Assembly: GCF_017104965.1 (NCBI RefSeq)
Contig: NZ_JAAGPR010000038.1
Coordinates: 16,849 to 80,848, forward strand
Source of the DNA: Paraburkholderia sp. Ac-20340
GTDB lineage: Bacteria; Pseudomonadota; Gammaproteobacteria; Burkholderiales; Burkholderiaceae
Direction of reading: 5' to 3'
Length of the DNA stretch: 64,000 bases
Shown: positions 26,701 through 33,441 of the stretch, piece after piece
Layout of the letters: each line of letters begins with the position of its first letter
Position numbering within the stretch: the first letter of the stretch is position 1
Position numbers and translations under genes: made by a program
The notes under the pieces: generated by a model
What the model saw: only the letters and a program-made list of their open reading frames with translations
What the model was told of the DNA's origin: nothing
Databases searched by the model: none

Positions 26701-27271
26701 AACAGGCCTCGAATGCAGCTACATCCGAGGCTTCATCTGCGCTCGATGCCAGCCTGGACAACCACTCAGCATCGTCTTTCGCCTTCCCTACGAATGCCTG
26801 GAACAACCTCACGGAAACCCACTCATGGCGATAGTGATTGGACTCGGCCTTTCGGGGGTTACGTAATCGGTCCTGAAACGCTTGTGTCGCCTTGCCCAGA
26901 TCGTGCATCAATGCCGCGAGGGCACACAACGCAGTCATAGTCGCCAGGTTGTGCCAATTGTTTTCGTCGTTGGCGCGCAGAATATCGTTTGTTGTCGTGT
27001 TTGTAGGCGTTGCCCCTTCTTCGTTAAACTGCCGCGTATCGCCGACCACCCAGAGCAATTCACTGTGATCGATCCCGCGTATCCAGTGGCACGCAACGGC
27101 CGTGTTCTTTCGCGCCGTCTCACGTAAGAGCTTGTGGACCGTATCGAGTCCCGCCCGCGTGATGGCCGTCTGCCAACTGCGATCGCCGCGGCGCTCGGCG
27201 AACTGGTCGAGGATGCGCCGCGTTTCGGTGAGCGCACGCTTCGTGCATTGCGATACGAAAATGACATTCAT
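23753..27271 (-). CDS. cas2-3: Cas2-Cas3 fusion (Cas2/3f) nuclease-helicase
   Basis: A 1172-residue fusion typical of type I-F. Cas2 is at about 1-95 (MNVIFVSQCTKRALTETRRI, TAVACHWIRGIDHSELLWVVGD). The HD nuclease begins with HDLGK at about 123. The SF2 helicase has Walker A STGCGKT (about 472-478), VLDEPDDF (about 624-631), SSATL (about 656) and a motif VI block SLIQLAGRVRRHR. All motifs look intact, so target degradation should be possible. The Cas2 part also joins Cas1 for spacer integration. The start overlaps the cas1 stop by 4 bp. It is somewhat longer than the Pseudomonas protein (1076). Confidence 0.97.
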   Translation of the reverse strand: MNVIFVSQCTKRALTETRRILDQFAERRGDRSWQTAITRAGLDTVHKLLRETARKNTAVACHWIRGIDHSELLWVVGDTRQFNEEGATPTNTTTNDILRANDENNWHNLATMTALCALAALMHDLGKATQAFQDRLRNPRKAESNHYRHEWVSVRLFQAFVGKAKDDAEWLSRLASSADEASDVAAFEACWLDYQSGRLCRDGVDEPRASNDFPFASMPPLASAVAWLVLTHHRLPCAPVSQRRSADDGESTHRRWNYFGAFPGTINRDDLIEPIRRIGADWNAPREEVSESVVSTYWTFPFGLPVSTPAWRKQAARFARQLLSGLGAQEHVNVMDDAFIMHISRLCLMLADHHYSSIEDEARRKAFRNMSYPLYANSRRPLNDAEFKPKGAGPAFNQTLDEHLLGVQAHASQLVRSLPTLARGLNGLRNHRGLRKRNANPRFQWQDKAMDLASVLRERTAQQGAFIVNMASTGCGKTLANARIMNALADPQRGLRCAFAIGLRTLTLQTGRSFQRDLNLNSDTLAIMVGGGASRALFEYGETKAELDAEASGSASTQGLLDDEGYVDDRHPLLERLSNDSRVRALIGAPLLVCTIDHLMPATESLRGGHQIAPMLRLLGGDLVLDEPDDFDMDDLPALTRLVHWAGVLGSRVLLSSATLPPAMVRGLFLAYLEGRRHFQCNRGARPDEALRVPCLWVDEFAQTHAECADDTAFKQAHDAFVAKRCTQLARAEVRRRGEIVVLEGWERMSKTERRTAFAALALQTAWRLHRDAQNHTIDPHSGKCVSFGLVRMANIDPLYDVARAMYQLGTPVKNARIHLCVYHSQFPLLSRSHIEYQLDTAFDRRGRGGVDPALSRPTIRALLDAYDEPHHIFIVLASPVCEVGRDWDADWAITEPSSMRSLIQLAGRVRRHREGAIARTNIVVFDTNLRYFERENQADPVFCMPGFELRMKIDPTKTNEPHPHDSSFFFHLKSHHISRLLHADVDTGDWAIDAQPRIRQPEELNPRRSLIELEHGRMRDTMLPREIGGRYYTLVKRDATQHWHSNERLWLTGLLPQAQPFRRDPTNRVEGVLLPDEDEESLRLHRIETGRFPRETRYTDRSDQFLEVRDEELIGAGIAPWCRIDLIALLREWADVHDESVWESATKLTKVSLPESEYGWFYHSDLGFKKR

Positions 27272-28185
27272 GACGACGCCTTCTGAGTAGCGATTCGCGA
27301 TGCTGTACCGATTGCAATCGCCTTTAGCGTATCGATCATGAAATCGAGCGATTCGTCGCGAGTGAATGCCTCAATGCAGCGGCGACGGAATTGCTGTTCG
27401 TCCTCGCCTCGCATGGCAGACAGAAATGCATGAGGCAGAATAACCGAATCCTTTACCAGATCGGCTGCATCGAATACCAACCCACCGCGGCGTGTCTTCC
27501 CGTGTAGTACGGCTAAGCCGTGTGGCAGGCCCAGTACCCACGTCGCGGTGGCGCCAAGTCCGTAGGCCAGATAGTTGCCGTGATCGAGAAATCGATTGGC
27601 CAGATCTGTGCCGCTGCCGCGTTTTGCCCGCGTGAAATCACCGTAATTCACAGCATCGACTGCCAGTTTGAATAGGGTTTTAGTCAGGCGCGCTTCGTCG
27701 GTGAGCAGGGTGCCGATATCGGATGCGCTGGCAATCTTTGGTGTGAACTGTTGAATGAGTTTGTCGAGACGTTCGACGTTGATTGCGAATCCCGCTTCGT
27801 GAAGCGTGCGTGCTCGCCATGACTGTTGAATGCGTTGCAGTCGATGTGTCTGCAATTGTTTTGCAGCTTGCAATCGTAGTAGATCGTCGAACCAGAAGCG
27901 CACCCATGCCTGCAGATATTCGGTTGGCCGATATTCGCTTTGCGGCGACATCCAGACGAAATCGATATCGATATCGGTGGCGGTGAAAAGTGGTGTGCCG
28001 GTCCCGAGCAGGATGCTGGTGGTATTGGCGATAGGGATGTTCCAGTAGAGAGACTTTTTCCCGGCGTCGGTCACATATTCGACGCGGCCGCCGTTGACGA
28101 GTACACGACAATGTTCGAGGTAGTAGAGGTTGGCGCGTTTTGAATGGAGGATCGTTTTGAGGTCCGATGCGGCGATGGGTTTCAT
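27268..28185 (-). CDS. cas1: Cas1 integrase, type I-F, with apparent internal deletion
   Basis: Start chosen at ATG 28183-28185 (MKPIAASDLKTILHSKRANL, 305 residues), aligning with the start of P. aeruginosa Cas1; the longer frame adds only Pro-rich sequence. The catalytic set is E164, H228, D239 and D242. Its spacing of 64, 11 and 3 equals E190, H254, D265 and D268 of the Pseudomonas enzyme. Between LLGTG and TPLF (codons 63/64) the family normally has about 25 residues, a helix and strand of the N-terminal domain (recalled as beginning TSITQAAMRELARAG). They are absent here without a frameshift, at bases 27996/27997. The protein may therefore fold or dimerise poorly. It is encoded divergently from array 2. 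Confidence 0.95.
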   Translation of the reverse strand: MKPIAASDLKTILHSKRANLYYLEHCRVLVNGGRVEYVTDAGKKSLYWNIPIANTTSILLGTGTPLFTATDIDIDFVWMSPQSEYRPTEYLQAWVRFWFDDLLRLQAAKQLQTHRLQRIQQSWRARTLHEAGFAINVERLDKLIQQFTPKIASASDIGTLLTDEARLTKTLFKLAVDAVNYGDFTRAKRGSGTDLANRFLDHGNYLAYGLGATATWVLGLPHGLAVLHGKTRRGGLVFDAADLVKDSVILPHAFLSAMRGEDEQQFRRRCIEAFTRDESLDFMIDTLKAIAIGTASRIATQKASS

Positions 28186-28469
28186 GGGCGTCGGGATTGA
28201 GGGCGGGTGTTGGTGGGGGTTGGTGGGAGTTGCGGCGTGAAACGGGTCGCGCTCGATGGGTGGCGAGGCAATGGGCATCGATGAAAGCACGGATCGAGCG
28301 TGGGGGACTTGGGGACGCGCAAGATGTTTGCGATATCGCGGGCGCGATATTTGTTTGCGACGCGGATTCTTGAATTTTTGTATTATTTTTCGGAATTTTG
28401 GGAGTGGGGGTTGTGAGGGGATTGGTCGGTTGGTGGTGTGGCGCGTGATCAGTGTGGCGTTATCTCGGT
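28186..28469. other. Divergent intergenic region between cas1 and the array 2 leader
   Basis: No gene is seen. The region is G-rich near cas1 and AT-rich at 28369-28400. It contains a 10-bp palindrome GCGATATCGC (28330-28339) followed by a further GCGCGATAT, a possible operator. It should include the cas1-cas2-3 promoter, reading left. Confidence 0.5.
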
Positions 28470-28600
28470 AACCCTTTTTTCTGCGGGCGGGAACGGCCCA
28501 TTTGAATCAAGGGCTTAGGTACAGAGGGAATATTTGGGTGGCGGCAATTGGGAAGCCACTTTGGCTTTGTAAAACAAAGCGTTATGATTCGAAGCCACTT
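28470..28600 (+). promoter_or_regulatory. Leader of CRISPR array 2
   Basis: It shares with the array 1 leader CCTTTTTTCTG (to 28483, 118 bp from the repeat versus 120 in leader 1), AATCAAGGGCTTAGG (28505-28519, 82 bp) and GGGAATATTTGGGTGG (28526-28541, 60 bp). The sequences between the blocks differ, so the fixed blocks and distances indicate function, probably promoter plus adaptation docking sites. Confidence 0.87.
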
Positions 28601-30789
28601 GTTCGCTGCCGCGTAGGTAGCTTAGAAAGCCGCCTTTCCACGGCTCGAGGCCGCGATGAGGTTCGCTGCCGCGTAGGTAGCTTAGAAAGGTGACGCCTGC
28701 TGATTTTGTTGCCGCTGCGCGTTCGCTGCCGCGTAGGTAGCTTAGAAACAAACATCCATATCCTCATCTGCGCAGACGATGTTCGCTGCCGCGTAGGTAG
28801 CTTAGAAAATGTACGCACAGCGCCGGAATCGACAACCCCCGTTCGCTGCCGCGTAGGTAGCTTAGAAAAATCAAACGATCGCGCCTTCGCTGTGTCTTCG
28901 CGTTCGCTGCCGCGTAGGTAGCTTAGAAAGAATTCATGCAGGGACTCCAAGCTCGATACGAGTTCGCTGCCGCGTAGGTAGCTTAGAAAAGATCTCGCGC
29001 GTAGCGTCGCGGATAGATTGGGTTCGCTGCCGCGTAGGTAGCTTAGAAATCCGGCCACGTCTTGAAATTCTCCGCGATTACGTTCGCTGCCTCGTAGGTA
29101 GCTTAGAAACCTGAGCATTAACGAGCATTCTTACCTCATAAGTTCGCTGCCGCGTAGGTAGCTTAGAAATCACCCGCGCCCGCTGCTGCGCCGTCGGCGT
29201 TCGCTGCCGCGTAGGTAGCTTAGAAAATGCGTTGCAGCCGCCCGCGCGCTTACCTGATGTTCGCTGCCGCGTAGGTAGCTTAGAAAAGATCGACGCATAG
29301 CTAACAATAAATAGAACAGTTCGCTGCCGCGTAGGTAGCTTAGAAATGAAAGAGAAACGTGCTCAGCGGGCGAGGCACGTTCGCTGCCGCGTAGGTAGCT
29401 TAGAAAGCGATCGCGCGGGCCAGAATCGCGGCCTTTCGGTTCGCTGCCGCGTAGGTAGCTTAGAAACAGCGCAGTAACGTTGCGTGAAACGCGCCGTGGT
29501 TCGCTGCCGCGTAGGTAGCTTAGAAATTCCAGACGCAGCTCGCTCAGTCCTCAGCGCAGTTCGCTGCCGCGTAGGTAGCTTAGAAATGGGCGGCGTGGCC
29601 ACGTGCGGCTCGGGCTGGGTTCGCTGCCGCGTAGGTAGCTTAGAAACGGGGCTAACGCAATCCCTCGCGTGGTGACAACGTTCGCTGCCGCGTAGGTAGC
29701 TTAGAAAATCGATACGGTATCGAACGGCGTCCGTTCCGTGTTCGCTGCCGCGTAGGTAGCTTAGAAAGTTAGCGCACGTGAATCCCGCTTCGACAAGCGG
29801 TTCGCTGCCGCGTAGGTAGCTTAGAAACGAACGGCGGAATGCCGCCCGCTGCGGGCAGCGTTCGCTGCCGCGTAGGTAGCTTAGAAAACGCCCAGCACTG
29901 CGCTCGATCCGGTATCACTGTTCGCTGCCGCGTAGGTAGCTTAGAAAATGGATACGGTGTCGAACGGCGTCCGTTCCGGGTTCGCTGCCGCGTAGGTAGC
30001 TTAGAAACGCCGCCGCAGAGCCGTTGCGACGCGAGGCGCGTTCGCTGCCGCGTAGGTAGCTTAGAAAGTGCCAGCTTCGTAATTGCGGACGCCACAGACG
30101 TTCGCTGCCGCGTAGGTAGCTTAGAAATTCGAAGCATTCCAAGTGGAGAATCAAAGTGACGTTCGCTGCCGCGTAGGTAGCTTAGAAACAGAGCTGGCCG
30201 TAATCGTCGGCGGCGCGGTAGTTCGCTGCCGCGTAGGTAGCTTAGAAATTCGGAACCGGCGCCGTCGTTCGGGTAGCCGTGTTCGCTGCCGCGTAGGTAG
30301 CTTAGAAAGTTGACAGGTTCTTCCACGCGGGCGGCGCCCAGTTCGCTGCCGCGTAGGTAGCTTAGAAAACTCCCGTCTGAAAATATGGGTCACGTCCACA
30401 GTTCGCTGCCGCGTAGGTAGCTTAGAAAGTCGAGCGCCGACCAGATGCCCATATCGCCTTGTTCGCTGCCGCGTAGGTAGCTTAGAAAAATCCAGATGCG
30501 CACGGTCCAGATCGAAACCGGGTTCGCTGCCGCGTAGGTAGCTTAGAAAGGCGCTTGCGCTGCATCGGAAGGAGCGAGGGCGTTCGCTGCCGGGTAGGTA
30601 GCTTAGAAATCGCTGCTCGTGCGCGAGGCACTTCTCGATCCGTTCGCTGCCGCGTAGGCAGCTTAGGAAATACCGACCAGCGTATCGATCTTGCGTGCCG
30701 CGTTCGCTGCCGCGTAGGCAGCCTAGAAACGATGGCCTGTTCGAAGAGTCGGGCGACGCATGTCCGCTGCCGCGTAGGTAGCTTAGAAA
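28601..30789 (+). CRISPR. CRISPR array 2, type I-F, 37 repeats and 36 spacers
   Basis: There are 28-bp repeats beginning GTTCGCTGCCGCGTAGGTAG and ending CTTAGAAA. Most spacers are 32 bp, four are 33 bp (5, 18, 26, 32), and spacer 10 (29170-29198) is only 29 bp. The consensus differs from array 1 at positions 18 (T for C) and 23 (T for G); the first change turns a G-C pair of the hairpin into G-U. Variant repeats are at 29082 (CCTCG) and at the distal end: 30582, 30642, 30702 and 30762. The repeats at 30642 and 30702 keep GGCAG. Spacers 19 and 23 are near-duplicates. The leader is at 28470-28600. Confidence 0.98.
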
Positions 30790-30821
30790 ATATCGGGCCT
30801 ATCGGCATCGTGGATGATGCA

Positions 30822-30969
30822 CTTCACCGCCGCATAGATAACTCAGCAATCGCCAGCAACAGAACATTGCGCGATAACCGTGCTCACTTCCGCCTACGCG
30901 GCCCAGCAACGCATAACCCGCTCCTGAAAAATCGAAACACTAATCCCTGCCGCACAGGCAGCGCCCCTC
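30822..30969 (+). repeat. Three decayed repeats continuing array 2 in register
   Basis: Degenerate repeats start at 30822, 30882 and 30942, exactly 60, 120 and 180 bp after the last recognisable repeat (30762). The intervening 32-bp segments are fossil spacers. The first two have lost the stem. The third reads CTGCCGCACAGGCAGC and runs 2 bp into the stop codon of the EamA-type gene. Confidence 0.75.
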
Positions 30970-31912
30970 ACACCGCCCCACCGCCAACCCTCGCCCTACG
31001 CACAAAAATCTGCCGCACCACCGCCTGCCCGTTGACGATCAACAACCCCGCCAGCACCAGCGCCGACCCCGCCAGAAACGCCGCATCGACATGCTCATGC
31101 AGCAACACCACACCCAGCGTCACCCCAAACATCGGCGTCATGAACGACAGCACGCCCAGACGCGCGGCAAAGTATTTGCGCAGCAGCCAGAACCACGCCA
31201 GATAGCTCACGAACGTCACCACCACCGTCTGAAACGCCAGACTCGCCAGCGCAAAACTGGTCGGATGAAAACCCGTCTGCCCGGTGATAAACGCAAACGG
31301 CACCAACAGCACAAACGCGCACGCCAGCTGACAAAACAGCGTCTGCGTCGCCGGCGCGTCGCTCAGCCGGCTGGTGCGCACGACCACCGTCGTCATGCCC
31401 CATGCCACACCGCCGCACAAACCCATGAAATCGCCGAGCATCCAGTCCGGGCCCGGCACCGTGCCGCCGCCCATCAGCGCCGGCCCAAGGAACGCTATCG
31501 CGATGCCGCTGAACGCCAGCGCAATCCCGCCCCATTGCACACGCGCCAGACGCTCGTCGGGCAGTTTCACGTGCAGGCCAATCGCCGCGAACATCGGCGC
31601 CGTATACAACAGCACGGCGATATGCGAAGCATGGGTCCGTCGCAGCCCTTCGGCGACAAAGAGAAACTCCAGCGCGAACAACACGCCCACCACCAGACCG
31701 GAACGCAGCCCGATGCCCGGCAGCCAGCGCTCGCGCAACACGAAACGATTGAGCAGCCATACCAGCGCCGCCGCGCCGCCCGAGCGCAACGCCACCTGCA
31801 GCATCGGCGTGATGTCGCCGGCCACCGCCTTGATCGCCACTTGCTGCGTGGCCCAGATGAGACACAAGGTCACCATGATCGCGACGGCCGCGCCGTCTAC
31901 CTGCTTTCTCAT
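30968..31912 (-). CDS. EamA/DMT-superfamily membrane transporter
   Basis: A 314-residue protein with about ten hydrophobic helices in two EamA repeats (about 8-140 and 160-300). Hallmarks are CLIWATQQVAIKAVAGDITPMLQVALRSGGAAALVW in the first repeat and FVSYLAWFWLLRKYFAARLGVLSFMTPMFGVTLGVVLL in the second. Such proteins usually export amino acids or other metabolites; the substrate cannot be called. Its stop codon abuts the last fossil CRISPR repeat, so it marks the right boundary of the CRISPR-Cas locus. Confidence 0.9.
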   Translation of the reverse strand: MRKQVDGAAVAIMVTLCLIWATQQVAIKAVAGDITPMLQVALRSGGAAALVWLLNRFVLRERWLPGIGLRSGLVVGVLFALEFLFVAEGLRRTHASHIAVLLYTAPMFAAIGLHVKLPDERLARVQWGGIALAFSGIAIAFLGPALMGGGTVPGPDWMLGDFMGLCGGVAWGMTTVVVRTSRLSDAPATQTLFCQLACAFVLLVPFAFITGQTGFHPTSFALASLAFQTVVVTFVSYLAWFWLLRKYFAARLGVLSFMTPMFGVTLGVVLLHEHVDAAFLAGSALVLAGLLIVNGQAVVRQIFVRRARVGGGAV

Positions 31913-32071
31913 ACCTGTCTCGCCGACATTATTTTCTGATCGGCGTAGTATGGGTTCGGCGGAATCAAGTCATATAGCTCAAAACTGACAACCGATAGCG
32001 ACGGACTGCCAGGATCAGTCGATGCGCGTATTCTGCTTTTTGTCCCGACTCGTCCGCGCGCGAGGACCATC

Positions 32072-32902
32072 GTGATCCAGCTTCCCTATTTCGCAGCCGT
32101 GCTGGGCTTTTTCGGCCTGGCGATCCTGATCGGCGGTCCGATTCTTCTGCTCGGCTGGCTGCAAGGCCGCTTGATCTATCCGCACGAGCGCTTGCGCCGC
32201 AGCATCGCCAGAACGAACAAGGGCAGCCGCATCGGCACGATCCGCGTACGCACCGCAGACGGCGTCGAACTGACCTGCGACTACGCGCCGCCAGCCAATC
32301 CTGCACTCGCGACGATCGTGCTTTTCCACGGTAACGGCGACGATCTGGATCAGCGCGCGCACATCGGCCACGCGCTGATCGACGCGGGCTATGGCGTGCT
32401 GCTGGCGGCCTATCGCGGCTACGGCGCGCCGGGCCGGCCGAGCGAAGCGGGCCTTTACGCCGATGGCCGCGCCGCGCTGGCTTTCGCGGCCCGTCATGCG
32501 CGCGAAGTTGTCGTGCATGGGTTTTCGCTGGGCTCGGGCGTCGCCGTGCAACTGGCGAGCGAAACGCCGCTTGCCGCGCTGGTGCTCGAAGCGCCCTTTA
32601 CCAGCATCGCCGATGTCGCGGCCGCGCGCATCCGCTGGCTGCCCACGCGCGCGTTCGTGCGCGATCGCTATGACAATCTCGCGAAGATCGGCGCAGTGCA
32701 GGCGCCCACGCTCATCTACGGCGGCGACGCCGATCGTGTGATTCCGCCCGCGCAGTTCACGCGGCTTTACGAAGCCGTGAACGCGCCCAAACGTCTCGAA
32801 GTCGTTGCGGGCGCAACGCATGCCGATGCCTGGGAACGCGGCGGCAACGCACACGTGCTGCATTTTCTCGCCGATGTCCTCGGCCAGAAGACGGCTAAAT
32901 GA
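32072..32902 (+). CDS. Membrane-anchored alpha/beta hydrolase
   Basis: The start is GTG at 32072 with GAGGA 6 nt upstream; 276 residues. An N-terminal anchor helix (about 7-31) is followed by an alpha/beta hydrolase domain of the BEM46/ABHD13 type. The nucleophile is Ser152 in HGFSLGSG, the acid lies in YGGDADRV (about 217), the His in GATHADAW, and the oxyanion-region motif is LFHGNGDD. It is probably an esterase or thioesterase facing the cytoplasm or periplasm; the substrate is unknown. It stands alone, divergent from the EamA gene. Confidence 0.87.
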   Translation: MIQLPYFAAVLGFFGLAILIGGPILLLGWLQGRLIYPHERLRRSIARTNKGSRIGTIRVRTADGVELTCDYAPPANPALATIVLFHGNGDDLDQRAHIGHALIDAGYGVLLAAYRGYGAPGRPSEAGLYADGRAALAFAARHAREVVVHGFSLGSGVAVQLASETPLAALVLEAPFTSIADVAAARIRWLPTRAFVRDRYDNLAKIGAVQAPTLIYGGDADRVIPPAQFTRLYEAVNAPKRLEVVAGATHADAWERGGNAHVLHFLADVLGQKTAK

Positions 32903-33027
32903 ACGCCTCTTGCGCGCGTTCTTCGTTAAACTGCGGCTTTCTCCTTACCCGATCTCTTCGCGACCTCGCGACTGAATCCGGCATGCCGTGATGCAGTCGG
33001 GCGCAAATTCGCCGGATCAATCACATA

Positions 33028-33354
33028 ATGAAGAAAGCCACGCTCACGCTCGCTATTGCAGTTTTTGCCACCGCCGCACAGGCCCAGTCGTGTCCGCACG
33101 GCGCGCCGGTCCGGGTTATCGGCGACGTCCCGGGCGCCATCAGCTACGACGTATTCAGTCACCTCTACCCGCTCAACGCCGATGTGCTCGCGCGCATGAG
33201 CGCCGCGCAACAGATCACGATGATCCCCGACGGCACGATCGCCTGCACGATCACCGACGACGGCGTGCCCAACCCCGGCGCGGTCCTGATCGCCGGTCCG
33301 CATGGCAACATGAACTACTGGCTTTCCAGCGCTTCGGTGAAACCGCTGAAATAA
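33028..33354 (+). CDS. Small secreted protein of unknown function
   Basis: A 108-residue precursor with a textbook signal peptide (MKKATLTLAIAVFATAAQAQ) and a mature part of about 88 residues. The mature part has two Cys (SCPHGAP and IACTITDDG) that could form a disulfide. I recognise no domain. A strong terminator follows 3 bp after the stop, and 125 bp separate it from the hydrolase gene, so it is likely its own transcription unit. Confidence 0.75.
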   Translation: MKKATLTLAIAVFATAAQAQSCPHGAPVRVIGDVPGAISYDVFSHLYPLNADVLARMSAAQQITMIPDGTIACTITDDGVPNPGAVLIAGPHGNMNYWLSSASVKPLK

Positions 33355-33357
33355 AAA

Positions 33358-33390
33358 AGCCACACAGCGTCATCAAAACGCTGTGTGGCT
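33358..33390. terminator. Bidirectional terminator between convergent genes
   Basis: AGCCACACAGCG (33358-33369) and CGCTGTGTGGCT (33379-33390) are perfect 12-bp arms around TCATCAAAA, with an A tract on the left that reads as U for minus-strand transcripts. It serves the plus-strand small gene and the minus-strand TonB receptor. Confidence 0.88.
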
Positions 33391-33441
33391 CTCATGGTCA
33401 TGGCGATCGACTGGCAAATCAGTCGATCCCATCCGCCCAGA

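Noticed and set aside
18310..30789. Self-targeting spacers against genes in this window
   Set aside because: No match was noticed by eye, but an exhaustive search by both strands was not possible, so nothing is claimed.
28515..30808. Minus-strand frames with FLSYLRGSE or SKLPTRQRT repeats
   Set aside because: Array 2 read through; repeat-derived artefacts.
18251..30969. Tn7-like CRISPR-associated transposon (type I-F3)
   Set aside because: cas1 and a full cas2-3 with nuclease and helicase motifs are present, and no tnsA, tnsB, tnsC or tniQ gene is seen. This is a canonical I-F1 layout.
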